DNA of 34,539 bases, taken from NCBI GenBank assembly GCA_015654675.1, contig JAATGM010000026.1, forward strand, positions 1 through 34,539, written 5' to 3'. This stretch comes from Planctomycetota bacterium (lineage in GTDB: Bacteria > Planctomycetota > Phycisphaerae > UBA1845 > UTPLA1). Position 1 is the stretch's first letter. Each line of letters starts with the position of its first letter. Shown in pieces: positions 23,137 to 33,474 of this stretch. The position numbers and the translations under genes are program-made. Under the pieces are notes generated by a model. It searched no databases, was not told the origin of the DNA, and worked only from the letters and a program-made list of their open reading frames with translations.

Positions 23137-23152
23137 CACTCCTGTGGGAGTG
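23137..23152. promoter_or_regulatory. Inverted repeat, possible operator of the ribbon-helix-helix gene
   Basis: CACTCC-TGTG-GGAGTG, 6-bp perfect arms, 13 bases upstream of the ATG. CTCCTG also occurs twice in direct orientation here (23131 and 23139). Proteins of this type usually bind such repeats at their own promoter; that is inference. Confidence 0.4.
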
Positions 23153-23217
23153 TATCGCCAATCGGGCACGGGTCAAGGCGGGGCGAACGTCGCGGGGCGT
23201 TCTGGTTGCGGGGCTTT

Positions 23218-26058
<2,841 letters not shown>

Positions 26059-26156
26059 GCATCATGTCCTGTCGGAAATGGGACGCGGCGCGGGGAGCCA
26101 TGAGGCACCCAGGCTGCTAGTACTTTTCTCGGACTCGGATTGTACGCCGACGCCGC

Positions 26157-26187
26157 AAAAACACCCGGCATGGAGACTGTGCCGGGT
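26157..26187 (-). terminator. Intrinsic-terminator-like hairpin in the aceE leader
   Basis: On the minus strand, ACCCGGCA (26187-26180) and TGCCGGGT (26170-26163) form a perfect 8-bp GC-rich stem with a 9-base loop, followed by G and TTTTT (26161-26157). It sits about 100 nt before the aceE start and about 35 nt after the probable transcript start. GAGAC (26190-26186) can instead pair with GTCTC (26177-26173), which would break the terminator stem. Confidence 0.65.
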
Positions 26188-26228
26188 CTCGGCTGGCGAA
26201 TCTGTTTCACTCATTCTTGTCTTCTTCC

Positions 26229-26256
26229 ATTGTATAAGATAGTGGCCGCGATGCAA
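26229..26256 (-). promoter_or_regulatory. Probable promoter upstream of aceE
   Basis: On the minus strand, TTGCAT (26256-26251) and TACAAT (26234-26229) with a 16-bp spacer. The transcript would start near 26222, giving a leader of about 165 nt, or an RNA of about 65 nt if it stops at the hairpin downstream. Confidence 0.5.
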
Positions 26257-26321
26257 GTAAAACGTTTCACCTAAAGGGTTTCCGTGCTTTCGGCGGGTGG
26301 CCATCGGATTGGTACCGGACA

Positions 26322-26346
26322 GAACCGCTTGCCGGACCTTGTGTTA
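26322..26346 (+). promoter_or_regulatory. Possible ECF-type promoter of the sigma factor operon
   Basis: GAACC (26322-26326) followed after 15 bases by GTTAT (26342-26346) resembles the -35 'GAAC' and spacing of many ECF-dependent promoters, which often drive their own sigma gene. A sigma70 reading with TATGAT (26345-26350) has no -35 partner. The rest of the 26257-26416 stretch shows nothing further. Confidence 0.25.
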
Positions 26347-26416
26347 TGATTCGTTGAACCCGCCCCGACGAGAACTTTCGGGCGAGTTGTCCGTCAAACG
26401 GAAAGGTGCCTTTCGG

Positions 26417-27028
26417 GTGAACCCGGCCAGCCGCGCGGAATCGGTCGACGAAGCCAGTCTTGTCGCGCGGTGCCGCGAGGGCGATCGCGCGGCGTTCGGT
26501 GATTTCGTTCGGGCCTTTCAGGATCGCGTGTTCGGAGTCTGTCTGCGGATCAGCGGCGACCGCAATGACGCGGCCGACGCGACGCAGGAGACGTTTGTCC
26601 GGGCGCTGGAGTCGATCGCGCGTTTCGATGAGCGGGCGGCGGTCTTCACCTGGCTGTATCGCATCGCCGTCAATCTGGCGATCGACCAGCGTCGACGGCG
26701 CGGGCGCGGCGGCGTGGTGCCGCTCGATGGCCGGCGCGGCCGCGATAATTCGGCCGGCTCGTTGGGCGACCGGCTGGCGGCCGACGGCCCGGGACCGGAC
26801 GAACGGTTGCACGCGACGGAGCGCGAGGCGGCCGTGGCGAAGGCGATCGTGGAGCTGGATGAGGAGCAGCGGGTCGTGGTGGTTTTGCGGGACATTGATG
26901 GTCTGGATTATGCTCAGATCGCCGAAGTGCTGCAGTTGCCGGTGGGAACGGTCAAGTCGCGGCTTTTTCGCGGGCGGATGATGTTGAAAGAGAAACTCAG
27001 GGCAATGGTCGAGGCCGAGCGGGCCTGA
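26417..27028 (+). CDS. ECF-type RNA polymerase sigma factor
   Basis: A protein of 203 aa. I chose the GTG at 26417, after GAAAGG with 10 bases spacing; the frame runs further upstream without a site. Region sigma2 (about 20-95) contains DATQETFVRAL (54-64) and the DNA-melting/-10 recognising segment FTWLYRIAVNLAIDQRRR (77-94). A Gly/Arg-rich linker follows. Region sigma4 (about 140-195) has YAQIAEVLQLPVGTVKSRL (165-183), the helix-turn-helix for the -35. This is the RpoE-like ECF layout without extra domains. The anti-sigma gene starts 7 bp downstream, so activity is probably held at the membrane until an envelope signal arrives. Confidence 0.93.
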   Translation: MNPASRAESVDEASLVARCREGDRAAFGDFVRAFQDRVFGVCLRISGDRNDAADATQETFVRALESIARFDERAAVFTWLYRIAVNLAIDQRRRRGRGGVVPLDGRRGRDNSAGSLGDRLAADGPGPDERLHATEREAAVAKAIVELDEEQRVVVVLRDIDGLDYAQIAEVLQLPVGTVKSRLFRGRMMLKEKLRAMVEAERA

Positions 27029-27035
27029 AGAATCG

Positions 27036-28370
27036 ATGACACCGACAAGCGAACAACTTGAGCAGCTGAGCGCCTACCTCGACAACGAGTTGCCGCCGCC
27101 GGAGCGCGCGATGGTTGAGTCGCGTTTGTCGGTCGATGCGATGCTGCGCGGCGAGCTGGAGTCGCTGCGGCGGACGGTGACGTCGGTGCGGGGGATGCCG
27201 CGCGTGACGGCGCCGGCGAGCATTGCGGATGAAGTAACGGAGCGGCTGGCGCGGCGCGAACTGCTCGGAGACGGCAATGCGCGGCGGGCCGGGGAAGTGG
27301 TTCGATTCGCGACGTTCTTACGGCGATTTGCGGTGGCAGCGGTGCTGGTGCTGGCGGCGGGGGTGGGGTGGCGGTTCTGGTATTCGGGGCGAGGCGAGAC
27401 GGTGATTGGGGGAAGCGCGTCGCCGATGGCGGGCGCGCCGGGCGCTGCCCAGCCGGCGGGACTGCCAGAATCATCGGTCGGCGGGGGCGTGCGAAGTGCA
27501 CCCAAGCGTGAGCAACTTGCAAAATCGCTGGATCGCGATGCGGCAGCGCCAGCCGACGGCAATGATCTCTCGGCGCGAGAAGAGAAATTAGCGTTTGGCA
27601 ACCAACTCCCGCCGGGCGGAGCCGCTTTCGATACGCGAGCCAAGGCGATGGGCGCGACATCGGCCACCAAGCCCGGATTCTCGGTTCGGGCTGACGCGAT
27701 GCTGCCCTCAAGCGTTGATGTCGCGGCAGCGACGCCACCCGTTCAGACGGATTCGCCGACTGCTGGAGTGCAGGCGACTCTTCCGGCTCCGCCGCTTGCG
27801 ACGGCAGCCTTGGCGAGTACTTCCCGTCCTTCGAGGACCGCCGAGTTTGGGGTGGAATCAACCGTCGTCGATGGAACGGAAGGTCTTCGGGAACCGGGAA
27901 TCACCCGGCAGCCGGTCGAGCGAGTTGGGTCCGCGGTGGTTCGTTGTGGAGATACCGCGAGTGTCAATGATGTCTGTCAGGGTTTGTTCGCAGACTTGGA
28001 GCGGCCAGAGCACCTGGCCAATGCCATGCCTCAGTGCGCGCTAACCCTATCGGCATCGCAATCGGGTGCTGCAGAAGCTGCCACCGGTCCTCGAATTCAA
28101 ATTCGCGGGCGGCGATCGGCGGTTGCGCGTTACCTGATCGCAGTTGGGGGACCATTGGCGACAACGGAATTGGGTCTCGCAGTTCCGGGAAGTGTCGTGG
28201 TGGTGAACGGACTGAGTGAATTCAAACACGGACCGGAAATTTCGATTTCGGCACGTGATGCGATCGAGCCGCAGCCGGATGGAGACCCAACAATCCAAGT
28301 GGTCGTTGTCGTCGTACCCCCAAATGCGGCAACGATTTCTCCTACGCCGAGCACCTCGCATGCCCCGTGA
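27036..28370 (+). CDS. Membrane anti-sigma factor with long variable exported part
   Basis: A 444-aa protein, 7 bp after the sigma gene. Residues 1-75 have the anti-sigma N-terminal pattern, EQLSAYLDNELPPPERAMVE (6-25) and a helix ending in LRGELESLRR, but lack the H-x3-C-x2-C zinc ligands. One membrane helix follows (about 97-114), giving a cytoplasmic sigma-binding part and an exported part of some 325 residues. The exported part is rich in Ala, Pro, Ser and Thr, probably flexible in the middle, with a more ordered, strand-rich end (IQIRGRRSAVARYLI, SVVVVNGL, IQVVVVVVP). No catalytic motif. Overlaps rsgA by 11 bp. Confidence 0.75.
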   Translation: MTPTSEQLEQLSAYLDNELPPPERAMVESRLSVDAMLRGELESLRRTVTSVRGMPRVTAPASIADEVTERLARRELLGDGNARRAGEVVRFATFLRRFAVAAVLVLAAGVGWRFWYSGRGETVIGGSASPMAGAPGAAQPAGLPESSVGGGVRSAPKREQLAKSLDRDAAAPADGNDLSAREEKLAFGNQLPPGGAAFDTRAKAMGATSATKPGFSVRADAMLPSSVDVAAATPPVQTDSPTAGVQATLPAPPLATAALASTSRPSRTAEFGVESTVVDGTEGLREPGITRQPVERVGSAVVRCGDTASVNDVCQGLFADLERPEHLANAMPQCALTLSASQSGAAEAATGPRIQIRGRRSAVARYLIAVGGPLATTELGLAVPGSVVVVNGLSEFKHGPEISISARDAIEPQPDGDPTIQVVVVVVPPNAATISPTPSTSHAP

Positions 28371-29514
28371 TGCTGACCAGTCGGGGGGCGGAAAGAAAAA
28401 AAAGGTTCGAGTCGATCTGCGCCGCAATCGCGGGAAGGTGGCGCGTGACAAGGGGGCGTGGACGCGGGGGTTTCATTCTCAAGCCGACGGGGCGCATGAT
28501 GCGGCGGGCGGTGAATCCACGCGCGGCAAGGGGAGTCTTTCGCGCAAGCGGACCATCACGGTTGGCGAGGATGAGAAGCCCGTCGAAGGGGTGTCTTTGC
28601 AATCCGGGATGATCGTCGCGGTGCGCGGATTGATCGCCGAAGTCGATGGGCCCACGCATCGCTGGAATTGCACGGTACGGCGGGTGCTCTGGTCGCGGCT
28701 GATGAGCGAGCGGCAGCCGCTGGCGGTCGGCGATCGCGTGCGGTTTCTGCCCGGGCTGTCGGGCGATGCGACGAACGAGGGTGTGATCGAGCATGTCGAA
28801 CCGCGGCAGACGACTCTGACGCGACAGTATGAAGACCGCATGCAGGTGCTGGCGGCCAATGTCGATCAGGCGCTGATTATCGCGGCGGCCGACGAGCCGA
28901 CGCTTCGGCCGCATCTGATCGACCGATTCCTCGTCGCGGCCCACAAAGGCGGGATGAAGCCGATCATCGTCATCAACAAGATTGATTTGCGGGCGGATGA
29001 TTTCATCGAGGATGTGGTGGCGCGCTATGACGAGATCGGCTACACGATTCTACCGATCAGCGTGGTGAAGAAGGCGGGCATCGCTGAGGTTCGCGAGGTG
29101 ATGAAGGGGCAGACGTCGGTGCTGGTCGGCATCAGCGGCGTGGGGAAGAGCTCGATTCTGAACGCGGTCGATCCGGAGATGAAGCTGCGCGTGGGCGAAG
29201 TGGGGGAGCAGTCGCGGCGCGGCAAGCATACGACGACGGTGGCGGTGCTTCTGAAGCTTTCGTTCGGCGGGTACGTGGTGGATACGCCGGGGATGCGGCA
29301 GTTTGAACTCGCCCACGTGCCGGCCGAGGAAGTCGAGGCCTATTTCATCGAGTTCCGCGAGCTGATCGGGAAGTGCAAGTATCACGGCTGCCGGCATATC
29401 ACCGAGGACGGTTGCGCGATCCGCGCGGCGGCCGAGGCGGATGAGATTCACCCGGAGCGATATGCGAGCTACGTGAAGATGATGACCGAGCGCATGGCGG
29501 GGGAGAAGCGCTGA
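28360..29514 (+). CDS. rsgA: Ribosome small-subunit biogenesis GTPase
   Basis: A 384-aa circularly permuted GTPase that helps the 30S subunit mature. The permuted order is visible: G4 NKID (206-209), then G1 GISGVGKSS (257-265), then G3 DTPG (308-311). An OB-fold-like segment precedes (about 82-150). The zinc knuckle is C339-x4-C344-x-H346-x5-C352. The first 75 residues are a basic, low-complexity extension (GGGKKKKVRVDLRRNRGK) absent from E. coli RsgA but, as I recall, common in planctomycetes; it may bind rRNA. I start at the ATG at 28360, inside the end of the anti-sigma gene; the longer frame upstream is shadow. Co-transcription with a stress sigma system is notable. Confidence 0.93.
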   Translation: MPRDADQSGGGKKKKVRVDLRRNRGKVARDKGAWTRGFHSQADGAHDAAGGESTRGKGSLSRKRTITVGEDEKPVEGVSLQSGMIVAVRGLIAEVDGPTHRWNCTVRRVLWSRLMSERQPLAVGDRVRFLPGLSGDATNEGVIEHVEPRQTTLTRQYEDRMQVLAANVDQALIIAAADEPTLRPHLIDRFLVAAHKGGMKPIIVINKIDLRADDFIEDVVARYDEIGYTILPISVVKKAGIAEVREVMKGQTSVLVGISGVGKSSILNAVDPEMKLRVGEVGEQSRRGKHTTTVAVLLKLSFGGYVVDTPGMRQFELAHVPAEEVEAYFIEFRELIGKCKYHGCRHITEDGCAIRAAAEADEIHPERYASYVKMMTERMAGEKR

Positions 29515-29550
29515 GTACGCTCCGCAGCGGGCTCGCTACAATCGCGGCCC

Positions 29551-31539
29551 ATGTGGTTCAGCGCGGCGGCTGCAGTTTTTTCGATCGTTCTTATCGACGG
29601 CGGCGTGGCCGCGACCATTCTTGTGGCCGCCACGGGGCTGGGTTGGCTCGCATTGCGACCATTGGGATTGCGCGGCGAACCGCCGCGGTGGCAGCTTCTG
29701 CTCTCCGCCGGGCTGGGTGTCGGGCTGCTGGCGCTGCTGGTGCTTGTTCTTGGCGTCTGCGGCGTACTGAATCGCGGCGTCTGGACCGGGTTGACGTCGC
29801 TGTTCGCTTTTTCGTGCCTGCTCGATCTCATTCGACTCAATCGCGATGAACTGCGGCGGATGCAGATGCCGCCATCGGCCGCGTCGCCGGCGGAGCCCAC
29901 GTGGCCGCGCTGGCTTTGGCTTGCGGCTGCGCCGTTTCTAGTCCTTTCACTCTGCGCGGCGGCCTGTCCGCCGGGCTATTTGTGGCCGGCGGAGGGGAAT
30001 GGGTACGACGTGCTGGAGTATCACTTCGGTGCGCCGAAGGAATTCTTCGTCGCGGGGCGGGTCGAGTTCCTGCCGCACAACATCTACTCGAATCTGCCGT
30101 TCAACGCCGAAATGCTCTACCTGCTTTCGTTCGTGCTGCGCGGGTCGCCGTTTGCGGGTGCGTTCACGGCGCAGATGTTGAATGTGCTGCTGGGTGCTTT
30201 AGCGGTGGGTGGGGCGTGGCTGGCGGGGCGGGAGTTTGGGCGGCTGGCGGGCGTCGTGTCTGGCGTGGCGATGGCGACGTGTCCGTTTCTCACCTACCTG
30301 AGCGGCGTTGCGTATGTCGAGAACGGGATGCTGGCGATGACGGCGATGTCGCTGGCGTGTGCCGTGCGCGGGGTGCGCGATGGCGGTCCGCGGGCGATGC
30401 GCTGGGCGGCGGCGAGCGGGCTGCTGGCTGGCTTCGCGTGCGGGTTCAAGTACACGGCGATTCCACTGGTTGCGCTGCCGATGCTGGCGGTGTGGCTCAT
30501 CGCCGGAAGCCGCCGCGGCAGGACCGGATTGGTCTTCGTGGCCGGCGCGGCGGTGGCGTTCGCGCCGTGGGCGATCAAGAATTTCGCGGCGACCGGCAAC
30601 CCGATATTTCCGCTGGCGCGATCGGTATTTCACGAGCGGGCGGGCATTTGGACCGACGAGGCGGCGGCACGATGGCACGAGGGGCATCTGCCCGCTCCGG
30701 CTGAGCGCGGCGCGGGGCCGAGAGCGCTGGCCGTCGTTCATGGCGTTGTCGCAAATTCGATGTTTGGGCCCGTCATCTTCGTCCTGGCGGCGATTGGTGC
30801 AATCGTCGCATTGGCGAGTTCCGACAGTCGGAGACTCGCGATTGGCTGCACACTGGCAATTGCGATCGGCTTGGGGCTTTGGGCGGCGACGACTCACCTC
30901 GTCGGCCGATTCGCAGTGGGGGTCATTCCGTTTGCGGCCGTTCTGGCGGGGCTTGGGTTGGTGGGTCTGCGGAAAAAGGCAGCCGTCATGGCGTTTTGCG
31001 GTGTGCTCCTGGTCGGAGCCGCCCGAAATCTGCATTGGGCTTTTGTGCCATTCGATGCGGAGCATGCGGCTGTCTTCAGGGTCATGGCATTTGGTGCGAT
31101 CGATCTGGTTCGCAACGGCCAGTGGCCGGGCATGGGGCATCTGCCGGCGCTCGGCCGCGCGATTTCCGCCGGGGGGCGGGTGATGATGCTGGGGGACGCG
31201 CGAGCGTTCTTCGTCGAGGGACGTCCCGACTACTTCGTTGTGTTCAATCGGAATCCGTTTGCCGAGGCCGTGGGGGCGTGGCGGACAGACCACAAGTCGG
31301 CCAGCCCGGCCGAGTGGCTTCGCGAGCGCGGATACACGCATCTTTACATCGATTGGACGGAGATCCGTCGACTGTCGCGGTCGCGCTATGGGTTCTGGCC
31401 GGGCGTGGCCGAGATGACGCCGGACGACTGGCGCGACGCCGGGCTTGTGCCGGTTGAGCTGTTCTCGTTCGGGCACGGGACGTACGGGACGTTGTTCATC
31501 GTGCCGCCAGGCGCGACGACTTCGGCGAGCACACGTTAG
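29551..31539 (+). CDS. GT-C type membrane glycosyltransferase (PMT/ArnT-like)
   Basis: A 662-aa membrane protein with about 10-12 hydrophobic helices and a soluble C-terminal part (about 540-662). The first large loop carries GNGYDVLEYHFGAPKEFF (149-166), then LPHNIYSNLPFNAEMLY, the acidic-loop pattern of GT-C enzymes that move sugars from polyprenyl-phosphate donors on the outer face of the membrane; Asp153 or Glu156 would be the metal/donor residue. The acceptor is unknown. A TACAAT (29537-29542) lies so close to the ATG that a leaderless transcript is conceivable; otherwise it reads through from rsgA, 36 bp upstream. Ends overlapping the convergent cytochrome gene by 4 bp. Confidence 0.8.
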   Translation: MWFSAAAAVFSIVLIDGGVAATILVAATGLGWLALRPLGLRGEPPRWQLLLSAGLGVGLLALLVLVLGVCGVLNRGVWTGLTSLFAFSCLLDLIRLNRDELRRMQMPPSAASPAEPTWPRWLWLAAAPFLVLSLCAAACPPGYLWPAEGNGYDVLEYHFGAPKEFFVAGRVEFLPHNIYSNLPFNAEMLYLLSFVLRGSPFAGAFTAQMLNVLLGALAVGGAWLAGREFGRLAGVVSGVAMATCPFLTYLSGVAYVENGMLAMTAMSLACAVRGVRDGGPRAMRWAAASGLLAGFACGFKYTAIPLVALPMLAVWLIAGSRRGRTGLVFVAGAAVAFAPWAIKNFAATGNPIFPLARSVFHERAGIWTDEAAARWHEGHLPAPAERGAGPRALAVVHGVVANSMFGPVIFVLAAIGAIVALASSDSRRLAIGCTLAIAIGLGLWAATTHLVGRFAVGVIPFAAVLAGLGLVGLRKKAAVMAFCGVLLVGAARNLHWAFVPFDAEHAAVFRVMAFGAIDLVRNGQWPGMGHLPALGRAISAGGRVMMLGDARAFFVEGRPDYFVVFNRNPFAEAVGAWRTDHKSASPAEWLRERGYTHLYIDWTEIRRLSRSRYGFWPGVAEMTPDDWRDAGLVPVELFSFGHGTYGTLFIVPPGATTSASTR

Positions 31540-31976
31540 TTGTCGAGCGCGCCCTGGTCGATCCAGGCCTTGATCACGTCAATCTGCTTCTGCGACAGCG
31601 CCGCGCCGAAGAAGGGCATGCGCGAGCCGACCGGCGGGCTGTTCGAGCTGACCTTCTGGTAGAGCAGACTGTTGGCCGAGTCGTTGGGGATGACGCGCGT
31701 GAGCGAGCTGTTCTGCGTGCTGGGCTGGTTGACCAGCGAAGCCCATGCATCGCCATCGGTCAGGTAGAGCCGCACGTTGTCGAGGTCGGTCAGCCCGCCG
31801 CGCACGTGACAGCTCGTGCAACTGGCGTTGAAGATGGGCTGGATGTGCTGCGCAAACGACACGGGCTCGCCCGGGCCGGGCAATGTCGAGTCGTCGACCG
31901 GCGGACCGCTTCCACCGCAGCCGGCGATGAACGCGGTGACGAGTAGGCCGAATCCGAGGTTGATTGATCGCGTCAT
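31536..31976 (-). CDS. c-type cytochrome lipoprotein (planctomycete type)
   Basis: A protein of 146 aa. The start at 31976 follows GGAGAG by 8 bases. The signal ends in FIAGC (Cys20). A single haem site, CTSCH (53-57), sits in FAQHIQPIFNASCTSCH, the I-x-P-I-F...C-x-x-C-H layout common in planctomycete cytochromes. Met120 in SRMPFFG is the likely second haem ligand. A C-terminal helix, IDVIKAWIDQGA, is also typical. It lies 14 bp downstream of the PQQ-type dehydrogenase gene and is the obvious electron acceptor for it (inference). The stop overlaps the convergent glycosyltransferase gene by 4 bp. Confidence 0.88.
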   Translation of the reverse strand: MTRSINLGFGLLVTAFIAGCGGSGPPVDDSTLPGPGEPVSFAQHIQPIFNASCTSCHVRGGLTDLDNVRLYLTDGDAWASLVNQPSTQNSSLTRVIPNDSANSLLYQKVSSNSPPVGSRMPFFGAALSQKQIDVIKAWIDQGALDN

Positions 31977-31990
31977 GTTATTGCTCTCCA

Positions 31991-33319
31991 TCAGGGGGCC
32001 GTGATTTTCCATACACGGCCGGTCGTGCCGCTGGGGCCAATGTTGCTGGAGGTCAGCAGATAGATCTCGCCATTCGAATCCTGTCCGGTGCCGAACAGAT
32101 AGGCATTCAGCGTATTACCTTGATTGCCGGCAATGCCAACTTCGACAAAGCCCCAAGAGTTGTCGAGTTGTTTTGTCGCGACGAAGAGACTGCCGGAAGT
32201 CGTGCCGCTGCGGGCGAGGTCGCCGAAGACGTAGCGGCCGGCCAGATCGGGAATGCCCGCGCCGCGATAAACGTTTCCGCCGATGACGGAGATGCCGGCC
32301 GGTCCGCCGGCCGGGTCGTCATGGGGATAGTCGAGGATGGGACCGGTCAGCCCGGAGCCATCGGCGCCGACGTTGTCGCAAGCGGCGGGCGGCGAGTTGG
32401 GCTGGTTGGGGTCGAAGCAGGCGTGGCCTTCGCGAACGTTCCAGCCGTAGTTGCCGCCTTTTTCGACGATGTCCACTTCCTCGAACAGATTCTGGCCGAC
32501 GTCGCCCACGAAGAAGCGGTGTTCGGGGCCGAGGTCGAACGAGAAGCGATAGGGGTTGCGGAAACCCCAGGCCCAGATTTCGCGGCGGGCGCTGTTCGAC
32601 GTCGCGAATGGATTGTCGGCGGGAATTCCGTAGGGGTCGCCGTTGTTCACGTCGATGCGGAGGATTTTTCCGAGCAGCGAAGTTTTGTCCTGCGCGTTAC
32701 CGATCTGGGTGGCATGACCGATGCCGACGTCGTTGGCCGCGCCGCCGTCGCCGGTTCCGATGTAGAGGAAGTCGTCGGGTCCGAAGGCGATGTCGCCGCC
32801 GTTGTGATTGAATTGCGGCTTCTGAATGCGAAGGAGGATTTTTTCCGTCGTTGCATCGCCGCGGTTGACGTCGGACGAGACGAAGAACTGCGAGACGCGG
32901 TTTTCGCAGTTGAAGGTGGGCGGCGTGAGTCCGCTGGGTGGGGCCGAGTAGAAGACGTAGAACTTGCCGTTGGACTCATAGTTCGGATGAAACGCCAGGC
33001 CGAGCAGGCCGCGCTCGTCGTAGGTGGCGCTGAGGGTGGCCATGCGATCGCGCAGGTCGAGAAAGGGCTGATCGCGGAGTGAGCCGTTGCCGTCTATCAC
33101 GCGGATGAGGCCAATCTGGTCGACCACGAAGAGCCGGCCGCTGCCATCGGGCACGGGAACGAGCTTGACGGGCGAGGTCAGTCCATCGGCGACGGGCTTG
33201 AGGCCGAGCAGCGCGCCGGAGGGAATGGGCGGCGGTGGCTGGGTGTTGCAGGCCAGTCCGATGACAGCCGCGGATGCAAGAATGGCGGCAAGACGACGAA
33301 ATACGATCGCATTGGGCAT
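31991..33319 (-). CDS. PQQ-dependent sugar dehydrogenase-like exported protein
   Basis: A protein of 442 aa from the ATG at 33319 (AGGA 9 bases upstream); a TTG three codons earlier is the frame's first start. The signal peptide ends near Cys24, which may be lipidated. The six-bladed propeller of soluble aldose/glucose dehydrogenases is shown by ERGLLGLAFHPNY (102-114), NGKFYVFYS, KPQFNHNGGDIAFGPDDFLY (167-186; the His in the HNGG motif lies at the cofactor/substrate site), GTGDGG, LLGKILRIDV and AWGFRNPYRFSFD. It would oxidise a sugar or related alcohol in the periplasm and pass electrons on; PQQ supply genes are not in view. Operon with the cytochrome gene downstream. Confidence 0.9.
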   Translation of the reverse strand: MPNAIVFRRLAAILASAAVIGLACNTQPPPPIPSGALLGLKPVADGLTSPVKLVPVPDGSGRLFVVDQIGLIRVIDGNGSLRDQPFLDLRDRMATLSATYDERGLLGLAFHPNYESNGKFYVFYSAPPSGLTPPTFNCENRVSQFFVSSDVNRGDATTEKILLRIQKPQFNHNGGDIAFGPDDFLYIGTGDGGAANDVGIGHATQIGNAQDKTSLLGKILRIDVNNGDPYGIPADNPFATSNSARREIWAWGFRNPYRFSFDLGPEHRFFVGDVGQNLFEEVDIVEKGGNYGWNVREGHACFDPNQPNSPPAACDNVGADGSGLTGPILDYPHDDPAGGPAGISVIGGNVYRGAGIPDLAGRYVFGDLARSGTTSGSLFVATKQLDNSWGFVEVGIAGNQGNTLNAYLFGTGQDSNGEIYLLTSSNIGPSGTTGRVWKITAP

Positions 33320-33355
33320 GTTGATCAATCCTGTGCGAGGAGGCGCGAGGGCGGG

Positions 33356-33378
33356 CCGCCTGCTTGGATAACAGGCGG
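33356..33378. repeat. Inverted repeat, 7-bp arms, between aceF and the dehydrogenase gene
   Basis: CCGCCTG (33356-33362) and CAGGCGG (33372-33378) with a 9-base loop. It follows the aceF stop by about 100 bp on the minus strand and could end that transcript, but there is no T-run. Confidence 0.4.
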
Positions 33379-33474
33379 ACAGACGAAGATTATTCCCGGG
33401 CGGGCACGATTAAGCAATCGCTGAGCGCAGTTTGTGCATGCCCACACGCGCGAGTGGGGCACACCACGAGGCAA

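Noticed and set aside
26062-26214. 50-codon open frame in the aceE leader ending 3 bases before the aceE start
   Set aside because: Close spacing makes a leader peptide tempting, but codon use is unlike the neighbours, there is no ribosome site, and it runs through the terminator-like hairpin.
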